DNA from: Chanodichthys erythropterus
Lineage: Eukaryota; Chordata; Actinopteri; Cypriniformes; Xenocyprididae
DNA: 64,000 nucleotides
NCBI RefSeq assembly: GCF_024489055.1
Contig: NC_090242.1
Span: forward strand, 25,811,282-25,875,281
Reading direction: 5' to 3'
Positions 47,245 to 59,200 of this stretch are shown piece by piece (positions within the stretch are counted from its first letter, which is position 1; each line of letters starts with the position of its first letter). Under the pieces are notes generated by a model. The model worked only from the letters and a program-made list of their open reading frames with translations. It made no database searches and was not told the origin of the DNA. The position numbers were made by a program, and so were the translations under genes.

Positions 47245-50200
47245 GAACGTAATACTTATCAAGGATGCATTAAATTGCTCAAAAATGTCAGTGAAGACAT
47301 TTATAATGTTACAAAATCAATCTCCATTTCAAACAAATGGACATTCAAGACTGGAGTAATGATGCTGAAAATTCAGCTTTGCCATCACAGAAATAAATTA
47401 CAGGGAAAAAGTTATTTTAAACTGATCATTTTTCACAATAACACTGTTTTAGTGTATTTTTGATCAAATAAATGCAGCCTTGGTAAGCATAATAGATCAA
47501 AAATAAAAATCATGCATTGATTTTAAGTGTAAGTGTATAGATGTAAATAAGTTTCACTGAATGAGTCAAAATTATTGCCTGTGCTAAACACTAGCATGCC
47601 ACAGACAGACATGAAGTTGAAAATAACCTGGACTATTATTTTATTGTATTATAAAGGAAACCTTTTAATCCTTGGACTAATTCTAAGTTCCTGAAGGCGT
47701 CGAAAATCTAGCTGAACAGATTTCAGCTTCATGCTGCGCTCAAATGTGTGCGATTGTCAATGTGTGAATGTATGTGTGTGCATAACAAGATTATATTTCC
47801 CATGCTGGCAGGGCAGCAGCCTGACAGAATGAGTTGAGAGCAGAGAAGCTTTCCAAGTCTAAATATACACATACGTGCAGACACTACTTTTAACACCAGT
47901 CCACTTTGCAGAAAGAGTTTGATAGGCTCTTCCATGTGATTCGTGGCTAGAAAGAGGAATGTGGCAGTACCTGTCCTTGCCGTTCTGTACTCCCAGAGTA
48001 GCTCTCTCAGTGATTGGAGAGTTCCTGCTGCGGCTGGTGCCTGAGGACAGGATGCTGTTCTATACAGCACATGGAGAACAGACAGAGAAATCAGTGACAT
48101 GAGATCACAACTCTGCTGCCTATCAGTCATCAGCTCCTCAGGGGGCTCTGTACTCACAGTGGAAGGGGTAGGAGTTTTCTTATGGTCTCCGGAGATCAGC
48201 GGGCTGGGAGGGACTTTACTGGAGCTGCTTGAACTGGCAATGTGCTTACTGTCGCCCTGAGGACGCTTGGTGGAAACGGAGGAGCCTGTGGTGGAGGGGG
48301 AAAAAGTTTAAGAACTAAAAACCAACCAAGCCAGTGCTTATTGTGGCTAATGACCAGCAGAATGACGCTTTACTTTGGTCTGTGGATCTGCGGGACTTCT
48401 GATTGGAGGTGCTGCGTTGTCCCTTGTGAGAAGGTGACTGGGTGTTGTTTGTGAGGTCAGTGCTTAGGCGTGGTTTTATTGATAGTTCATCCAGCTAGGA
48501 GGGAGAGAAAAAAATGGTATCAAGACAGCAAGCATTTAACATTTATGTGCTCAAATCCGCATAATTACACTAAGGTTTAACCTTACACTTAAGGTTAAAA
48601 ACAATTGACATTAAAAACAGGAACCATTCAATTTGGTACACATATTTGTTCCATGGTTTATTTCATTTAATGAAGCCTCTAAAAATAAAAATCGATTCAA
48701 ACACCCATGCAATCCTATTCCTAAACGACAACGTTTCACCAATGCCTATTAAAGCTTTGACATGTACGAACGCAGCGAACATTCAGATCTGTCTTGGCAC
48801 TGCCGCTGAGCAAGAGAGAGCATATGAAAGCATATGAAACGGCTTCACAAACAGTAATTTCAACCACACAGGAACATTTTTTCTGTCTTATAGTTCGGAT
48901 ATAAACGTTGATGTCTACAGTAGTCAGTGGTATCAAGTAAGGTGAAATCACCTTTTGAAACTTGACACTTCAAGTAAAGATTGTATCAGTTACATCATTA
49001 AGCCAGTAAGTGGCGACAAGTGACTTAAATGTATTTGTCATTGAATCATTCATTCTAGAGATTCATTAAAAAAAAAAAACTTTTAAAAAAAATGCAGATT
49101 CATCCAGCTTAATGGAACAAGTGAAGTCTTTATGAGTGAGTCATTGAATCATTCAAACAATCAAAAAAAAAAAAAAAAAATCAAATGAACTGAATATTTT
49201 TTTAAATAGAATATTTTGTTTAGTTGTCTATTCTGAATCGTGGGAGAATCGTGTTCTATATTTTAAACAAAAATGGTAATTCTCAATTTATCCAGAATCG
49301 TGCAGCTATAATATGAATCGTAAGGTGCCTATTTAATAGACTAATTACGGAAATTCTCTGCATCATTGGCTTCATATAGCAGTTTTAGTAAATAAAATAA
49401 AAATAAACAGAACAAAATAAACAAAAGCAAAAAAATAGAACAGAACAAAAAGAGAAGAAAAAACAAACAAAACAGAACAAAGCAACAGACAAAAACAAAG
49501 CAAAACAAAGGCAAAATAATACAACAAAAACTATTACAGCCCTACAAATTACATGCACAAACACAAATATTAATATGATCTTCAGAGTAACATACCTCTG
49601 AGTTCCTATAGTCCAGTAATAAGTATGTTGCCATGACATCATTGTATTTTTGGTTGATAAGGGAGTCTTGTATCTCCTCTAAAGAGTATCCCATTCGTAG
49701 CATAATATCTGGGGACACAGACCAAAGGGTTAAATAAGTAGGAAAAACAGCTTGCATGTTTGACAACATGCTAAATTAGTTACAGTGTTTCCTCAAACAT
49801 ACATAGCCCTAACCCCAAGTAGAAGTAAAACAACTAAACGTATTGATTTAAAAAATATACTATCAAAATAAACAATCATGCACAAAACACAAAGAGACAA
49901 GAAAACAGGAAATTCGAAAGCGTTAAAAAGCAGGAAAGTCATCAATCGTTGCTTTAACTCACAAATAAAGATGCTCAGATGAGCTGCTGTAAGGAATTCA
50001 GATCCAGTCCCATCACCAAGATTTATTACCCAATCATAACCCATCTCGGTCTCAAATCCCACCCACCACCAAAGCCCCGGGCCACGTCTGCCCCACCTCT
50101 CTTCCAACCCCCTGCACAGCTGGGGTGCTGACCTGTCCTCTTAGGGTCCTTGTAGTCGGGTTGGGGTTCAATGTAGGGCTTCAACTCGTCATCCTCATGG

Positions 50201-53200
50201 CCCACGTTCATCCACCGGTCCTTCATGATCTGCTGCTGAGTGTAAGCCAAAACAAAAAGTGTACAAAGAGATCATATGAGGTGGGGAGTAACGTAATGTA
50301 AAAAGAGCTGGCCTTAATGAAAGGGGTTCACAGATCAACTGAGGGCAGCACTTCAAAAACACATCACACAGTGCTGAAAAGCCAAATCACTCCATCAAAA
50401 ACATATCAATCTGCAAACAGTTGTTTATGCAGAGTCTAAGCCTCAGACTATACGCCCACAGAGCCTTCATAAACAGTCTGATGCATACTGCACACAAAAA
50501 TAGCAAAAGCTAGCTAAAAATCACCAGACCTGATTGGCTGGCTTTTATGTAATTTCCAGGAATCAAGGTTTATATCAGTCCATTGGGTTTACCAGGTATC
50601 TGCACAAGAATAACTGAACACTGGATTTACCACAGTTTTCATTGGCATTGAATCTTACATACGATATTCAAAAAGCTAATTCAAAAGGCAGTATTTTATG
50701 TTTATACAATTTATACTAATATTTAATTAGATTTTATTATTTTTATAAATTATTTTCATACTTTTTGCATATTTGGACAATATGAATGGAAATTATGCAC
50801 AATATAAATATTCTGTTCAATAAAATATCTTTGTCATGTCTCATTTCATCTCAGTGACAACTTCACTGTTTTTTCTTTGTAACAAAGTGCACAAATCATT
50901 GGAAAAAAAGAAAAAAAAAACCTTTTAGGGTCAAAATTTACCATTGGTAGAAATTACACAAGGGGCTTTCACATTAGGTAGTTCTAGGAACTAGCCACCA
51001 GGGTGGTTACCCCAGAACTAAATTTCTCCCCCGGGCCATGCTCCTGGTTGCATTCGCACCGGAAATAGGAACTCTGCCGACAGCAGCATCTTTAAGCGCG
51101 GCATTTGCAAACTCTAAAAACCAGTGAATGGAGGATGCCGTGATTGGAGCTGTGTTTGTTGTGTGTCGTGGGTTTTGTGATAATGGAGATGGAACGTAAA
51201 CAATTAATTTAAGCGACTGAAAGAGCAAAAAGTGGGGCTGAGAGACGAAATCTCCTATGAAAACTTTCAGTATTACATATCATCGGGGCAAAGAAAAGAA
51301 CGAACCTGCAGACAACAGGTAAAAGCCGTTATTTCGGTTTTGTGATATTCGTGAAGCGTAGCGTGAAATATGTTTACACAGCTTTTTAAAAATGCCGGTG
51401 TTTGACCAAACAACATACACTTACGACACTAATAGTGCTGGTTTAGACCCTACTTTGAAATATAACCCCCACCCCCATATTTCAATATTCGACTATCGTA
51501 CCTCAAGGCTCCCTCTCTTGGTTGGGTTGAGTATGAGGAATTTCTTCAGTAAGTTCTCACAGTCGGTTGACATATAGAAGGGAATCCTGTACTTGCCCCT
51601 CAAAACGCGTTCTCGCAGCTCCTAAGCACACCCAAAAACAAACAGTCAAAATTTAATGCAAAGCTGTTGACATTTACTCCCATTTCTCTGTGCTCACCTT
51701 TAGGTTCTGTCCATCGAACGGCAAAGAACCGCTGACCAGTGTATATAGTATGACCCCAAGACTCCAGACATCCACCTCCGGCCCGTCGTACTTCTTCCCC
51801 TGAAAGAGCTCGGGGGCAGCATATGGAGGGCTGCCACAAAAAGTATCCAGCTTGTTGCCCAGTGTGAACTCGTTACTAAAGCCAAAATCTGCAATTTTTA
51901 TGTTCATGTCTGCATCCAGTAGCAGGTTTTCTGCCTGTAAGCAAGGGAGTATTTAGGGATGAAACTGGACCTGCATCAGTATAGAAGACTACACTCACAA
52001 AGGCAGAGGTAAAGACAAAGAAAACGGAATGTAAAAAAAAAAAAAAAAAAAAAAAATGTATCTTGTGTACCTTCAGGTCTCTGTGGACAATGCACTTCTG
52101 GTGACAGTACTGCACTGCTGACACAATCTGTGCACACACAAACACACACAGCTGGTACTATTATAATAAACAATAGCCTATACACAAACTGACTCCTAAA
52201 GTGATTTGATAAATGATTTTAAACTTTACCAACTTAAGCATCATTTACACATATTGTCATCAACATTAGCACTTACAAATGAATGACCACCTCATCGAAC
52301 TATCAGACTCCATTTACACCATTACATCATGTGAACAGGGTGTTAAATTTTAAAAATTATAAAAGAAGGTTTTAGCAAACTCAGACAAACCCAAACACCA
52401 CTGATATGTTTACAGCCCCTATGGTGCTTTGTATTCATGCAACAACAATATCAAATTTGCACAAGTGAGTGAATAAAAAACAAATGCGCAGCCTCTCACT
52501 TGTCTGAATTTGGCTCGGGCCTCTTTCTCTTTCATTCTGCCGTGGGCTACGAGGTAATCAAACACCTCACCTGCAAACCAAGAAGAGGAACAACAGTCAC
52601 GTTTAGAAAAGAAACAGATGCACAAATTGGAAAGGTAAGCTAGGGTCTGGCTTTGGCACTATACTATAAATCGATACCTTGGGAAACATATCAGCGACTG
52701 ATGTAATGAAACTAGAGCCGTCAATAAATTCAATATTGATAATTCATGATGTGTACGTGTTGGGACCTGCAATTTATTTGCATGACATACAAAGTAGAAT
52801 ATGTGGTTGTTAGTGTTTCATATGGAATGTTGTCTCTGCTAGGATGTTTATGCAGCTGTCGTCTTATGGTCTTGTAATGTTTGTAAAAAAAAAATAATAA
52901 TAATTGTATTTCATACTTAAAGGGATAGTTCACCAAAAAATGAAAATTACCCCATTCTAGGTGTATACGTATATCTTCTTTCAAACGAACATGGAGATAT
53001 ATTTAAAAATATCCTGGCTCTTCCAAGCTTTATAATGGAAGTGAATGGGGGGTCAGGGGATTTGAAGCCCCAAAAAATGCATCCATCCATAATAAAAGTA
53101 ATCCATACGACTCTAAGAGGTTAATAAAGTGATGCAATGGGTTTTTGTAAGAAAAATATCCATATTTAAAACTTTATAATCTAAAATAACTTATAAACTT

Positions 53201-56200
53201 CTCTTATAATGAAATCTTCCGACATTTCTCTTTAAAATGCCTTGTTTTAGACTTTTTGACCAGTGTTTTGTTTTGCTCTATCCTCTCCACTATCCTTCCG
53301 CATTCATCATTTCGTCATGCGTCGGGTCATAGGTTGCAAACCGATGCGTACAGCCGTCTGCTGGAAGCTAGTTATTATAGTTAACAAAGTGTTAAATATG
53401 GATATTCCTCTTACAAAAACCCATTGCTTTACTTCAGAAGGCCTTTATTATAGGTCCAGTGTGTAATATTTAGGAGGATTCATTGACACAAATGCAATAT
53501 AATATACATAACTATGTTTTCAATAGTGTATAAAGACCTTACATAATGAACCATTATGTTTTTATTACCTTAGAATGAGCCATTCCTATCTACATACACC
53601 GCAGATCCCCTTACATGTAAAGTCGCCGTTTTGTGGCAACACGTTTCTACAGTAGTCCTAAGTGGACAAACTGCTCTACAGAGCGTGTTTACTTGACTGG
53701 CTACTCTCTGCTGTCTCAGACGACATCTTTGTCCTGTGTTGGCCACCGTAGCTTCTCTATATTGCAATTCACAACCTCAGCACTAGATGCCACTAAAATT
53801 TATGCACTGCACCTTTAACTCCCTAGAGCTGTATGCATTATTTTTATGATGATGGATGCATATTTTTGTGCTTCAAATCTCAAACCCCATTCACTACCAT
53901 TATAAAGCTTGGAAGAGCCAGGATATTTTTAAAGGTGCCCTAGATTCAAAAACTGAATTTACCTTGGCATAGCTAAATAACAAGAGTTCAATACATGGAA
54001 ATCACATGCAGTGAGTCTCAAACTCCATTGTTTCCTCCTCCTTATATAAATCTCATTTGTTTAAAAGACCTCAAAAGAACAGGCGAATCTCAACATAACA
54101 CCTACTGTTACGTAACAGTCGGGATCATTATTATGTACGCCCCAAATATTTGCATATGCCAGCCCATGTTCCCAACATTATGAAAGGTATTAGACAAGGG
54201 CAGAACGTCTGGATGTGCACAGCTGAATCAACAGACTAGGTAAGCAAGCAAGGACAATAGCGAAAAATGGCAGATGGAGCAATATTAACTGACATGATTC
54301 ATGATTACATGATATTTTTAGTGATATCTGTAAATTGTCTTTCTAAATGTTTCGTTAACATGTTGCTAATGTACTGTTAAATGTGGTTAAAGTTACCATT
54401 GTTTCTTACTGTATTCATGGAGACAAGAGAACCGTCACTATTTTAATTTTTAAACACTTGCAGTCTGTATAATGCATAAACACAACTTCATTCTTTATAA
54501 ATCTCTCCAACAGTGTAGCATTAGCCGCTAGCCACGGAGCACAACCTCAAACTCATTCAGAATCAATGTAAACATCAAAATAAACACTGTACTTACGCGA
54601 TTAGACATGCTGCATGACGAACACTTTGTAAAGATCCAATATGTGGGTTATATTAGCTGTTTAAACTTTTTTTTATGTTGTTTAAGGCAAGCGCGAGCTC
54701 TTGGGGCGTGGAGCACCAGATTTAAAGGGCCACACAACCTGAATCGGCTCATTTCTAATTATGCCCCAAAATAGGCAGTTAAAAAAATGAATTTAAAAAA
54801 AATCTATGGGGTATTTTGAGCTGAAACTTCACAGACACGTTCAGGGGACACCTTAGACTTATATTACATCTTGTAAAAAAAAAGTTCTAGGGCACCTATA
54901 AATCTTTATCTCTGATTGTTTTAGTCTGAAATAAGATCATATAAACCTAGGATGGCTTAAGGGTGAGTAAATCATGGGATAATTTTCATCTTTGGGTGAA
55001 CAATACCTTTAAATTGCACCATAGAAACAGTGTAAAATCCTTAAGTTTTGTTAACATCCCATTAAGATTTTATTTAGATCCATTACAGAATGCTTTTAAA
55101 GAATCTCATGCGTAGATGCGATCATTTTTACACGTCACACTGCCTAAATCACTAAACTGTGCTGAATAGCAGCATATTTTCATATTTTCAAATTTTGGTA
55201 TTTAGGGGGAACATTGATCAAAACTGAGACACATCCTGTCTACAGTGAACTAGAGGCATTTACATAACAGTTGAACCTTCATGGTGCATCAACACTATGG
55301 GATGTAAAAGGGTAAACAAAATTAGGTTAAAATGAGTTTGGGAAAGCTCTGACCTCCGCTGGCATATTCCATCACCAGGTAGAGAGTCTTCTCTGTCTCA
55401 ATCACTTCAAATAACTTCACTACACGAAAACAGAAGAGGGAAAAAAAAAGAGGAATGTAAGAAACTGTGAGGTTCAACTCACAGACACAATTTGATTTAC
55501 TTAAATGCAATTCTCAGCATGTTGGATGAAGACTAAAAATCATTTTGATTTGGGTTATTCCCAAGAGGTTTTACGCTCACCAAATCCAGTTGCACAGAAA
55601 AACACTGACATTTGGACAAGGATTAATGAACCCAAAAAAGGGGGGAAAAAAAAACACTGGGTACTGCCAAAACCGGAAAACTGGAGACTCAAGCTGAGAG
55701 ACTTAAGGGCGATTTGTCTGTCAGTTAAGCTCACCGATATTTGGGTGATTCAAGAGCTTCATGATCCTCACTTCCCGAAATAGCTGAAAATGGAGACAGA
55801 AGATGTCAATGTGCTGCAAACAGAAGATGTGTTTGTCCTTCACAGAGCATAAATATTTCAAGCTTGTGCACACGAGTAAGATGTGGTTATGAACCCCCCC
55901 ACCCCAAGCAAACCAACCAACCAACCCTTTACTTCAGGAAGTATTTGAGCCTAATTTCCTATAATTAGCTGCCATGAGCCCTACAGAGAAAAGGCTTTGC
56001 GTCTTGAAAGTCGTGAGGCAACAGGAAGTGATACAACTTAACAGGGGTGGAAGGGGGGTGAGAGAAAACAAATTACCAGTAAATTTCTGAAATTGAATTC
56101 TGACCCCACTGAACTTAAGGAAGGATCACACTCACCTTTTGAAGACTGGAGGAATTGAGCTGAGTTTTGTCTATAATTTTCACCGCCACCTGATCGAGAG

Positions 56201-59200
56201 TGTAGAGAGTTCAGTTAGAACAAGCGCAAGGAAAAGCCCCAAGGCTGAAGGCACACATCAGCTTTGGTCTGCATTTATACAGATCACAATCTCACATCAT
56301 CAGGAAACAATTCACCACGGCGCAATGAGATTACAGCGCGCTGCTCCTGTGGTGAGCGCACACACACAAACACAGTTTTCATCTTGGTCCCCCCTCTTCT
56401 CTATCAAGTGCGTTATCGGTGTCTCAGACACCATGCAGTCTCATATTAGCAGGCACAGGCATCCAAAAACAAAAAAAAGACAGCAAAAGGTTTAAAACTC
56501 GCATGGTATTTTTCTGATATAACAGATGAACCAATGTATTAATATTATTAAAAACAGATTAGAGCTGATTATGTCCTGTATATACAAAATACCGGTTGTT
56601 GTTTTTTGTACAATTTTCTGTATCTCAGCTGGTCTCCATTTCATGTTGAAAAAAATGGAATAATAAAGCACCTTAAAGTTTTAATTCACCCAAAAATTCT
56701 GTCATTAATTACTCATCCTCATGTCATTCTAAATCTGTAAAACTTTTGTTCATCTTCAGAACACAAATAAAGATATTTTAATGAAATCTGAGCGCTTTCT
56801 GTTCCTCCATAGACAGCTACGCAACTACCAATATGACACTTCAAAAAGTTCATAAAGAGAATGTAAAACTAATCCATAAAAATTGAATGGTTTAGTCCAA
56901 ATTTTCTGGAGACTCGATCGCTTTATATGATGAACAGACTGAATTTAGGCTTTGATTCACATATAAACATTCATCAACTCACACATCAGTTGTGGTAAGA
57001 AAGAATGAGGTTGTGAGAACCAATGAGGTTCATTCTCGTGTGTTACGCAGCACGTTTGAGATTCTGGAAGAGGTTTGTTTTCGTGTGCAGGCAGATTCAG
57101 TTGACATTTGTTTATTTTTGCTGGTTAAAGGATTAGTTCACTTTCAAATAAAATTTCCCTGATAATTTACTCACCCCATGTCAAGATGTTCATGTCTTTC
57201 TTTCTTCAGTCAAAAAGAAATGAAGGTTTTTGATGAAAACATTCCAGGATTTTTCGCCTTATAGGGGACTTCAATGGCCTCCAAACAGTTGAAGGTCAAA
57301 ATTATAGTTTCAGTGCAGCTTCAAAGGGCTTTAAACAATACCAGATGAGAAATAAGGGTCTTATCTAGTGAAACGATCTGTCATTTTCGAAAAAAAAAAA
57401 AAATGTAAATGTATATGCTTTATATAAACAAATATAAAAAAAAGCCTTCCAAGTGCTTCCGCCAAAACTGCACTTTCCTATTCTTCAAAACGCTTACGCT
57501 GTATGTCCTACACCTTCCCTATTCTACCAACGGAAAAAAATGGAACTGCCGCTGCGTTCGTTCCGTAAACTTGGGAAGGCGTAGGACATACAGCGTAAGC
57601 TTTTTGAAAAATACGAAAGTGCGGTTTTGGCGGAACCACTTGGAAGGCTATCATTTGTTTATATAAAGCATATACATTTACTTTTTTTTTCTTCGAAAAT
57701 GACTGATCATTTTTCTAGATACAGGGTTCCTACACATTTTCCATTTAAAAATTCCATACTTTTCCAGACTCAAATTTCCAGACCTCCTTGCAAACGATTT
57801 TCTGCCATTGGTAAGCCTCAGTCTCCTTTTCTATGTTTTCTCTGCTTCATGTTTTTAATATGGGTCTTACAGTCTTTTAGTGATTTTTAAATCAGTGTTT
57901 GATTGTTGAAATAAAGTTTTGTATTTAGTATTCACATCTAGGCCCTTCTCTTCTTAAAACTACGTTCCTGTGTGACTCCTGTTGCAGATAAATCTAAATT
58001 AATTAAAGTACTAATATATTCCCTGTTTAAAAGGGTGGCGTAGTGACTTTGTTTCCTTTTCTGACCATACCACTCGCTACATAGGTGTAAATATTTAATT
58101 AGTTTAACATTCTAATAATTCGACACACATACTTCATAGATATCCTTCTCTGATTTATCCATTCTGTTCTGTTGTCAGTATTTGTTGGTATCAAAAAATT
58201 TCTATAGACTATCCTACGAGTATGAGTAGCCTACACAAGCGCAGTATCAGTTTCCGTAATATTTTAGAAATGCAAGTTTACAAACATCTGCAAAGTAAAA
58301 AGAGGTGTAAAAGGTGATGTGTACAAAGTAAAGTTTTGTAGGGGGTCTGGGGGCATCCTCCCCCAGGAGAAGATTTTTGTGATTTTAACATGTAAATGAA
58401 GCATTCTGGTGCAGTCTGACAACAACATAAATGGGAAAACCAACATTTGCTTCAAGTAAAAAAAATTTTAAATAAAAATAATAATAAATTATTGACAGCA
58501 GGGCTGAGCATTGACACAAATTTCACAATTGAATGCGATTTTGATTCAGAAGCTTGCGATTTGATTTTGATTTGATTACCTTCGATTCAATATTGATTCA
58601 TTTGGGGCATACAGCTGGTACATCATTATAATATTAGGTTAAAACTGATTTGCAAGCTACTTTCATATAGGCTAAATTACACATAAGGAAGTTTATATAA
58701 ATTTTTAATGACAATTATTTTTCTACTTTTTTTTTATTTAGGCTTAAAAACATTTAAATGGTGGCTGTCATGAAACAGATTTATACATTTAATATCGAAG
58801 CACATGTTAAGTACAAATACAATGAATATGCAATAGCCTATAGTGCATATATTTAGCAAAATGCTCCTCTCGAAGTTCATTTTTTAGCTGAATAATGAGT
58901 TTTTGGACATTGAACGGCTTTTCTGAGGTAGGCTACATGCTGTTTTATTGATGTCTTTCTGCAGTTGAAACAATGATTGATCGATTGCATGTGATACAGA
59001 TTTCAGTAAGTTGTACTTTATCTTTCAACATACCTTCGGATGTTCAATCATGTTTATTTTGTGCTGTAACTAGTAAAGCGGAAGAGATGGTTGGTTCACG
59101 AGAGCTACAGCGATCTGTCACGCCACAGAGCACCAAGAAAGATCACGACTCACTCCAGTCTATGGGAAAGTAGCCCATTTTCGATTCTTGTGAGAATCTG

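Larger units (their letters stand above)
52917..55012. repeat. Family 3-like MITE holding two nested elements
   Basis: Left end TTAAAGGGATAGTTCACC and right end TTTGGGTGAACAATACCTTTAA bracket arms with ATCCTGGCTCTTCCAAGCTT on the left and AAGCTTGGAAGAGCCAGGAT on the right. Insertions at 53451-53817 and 53934-54896 enlarge it. Confidence 0.85.
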
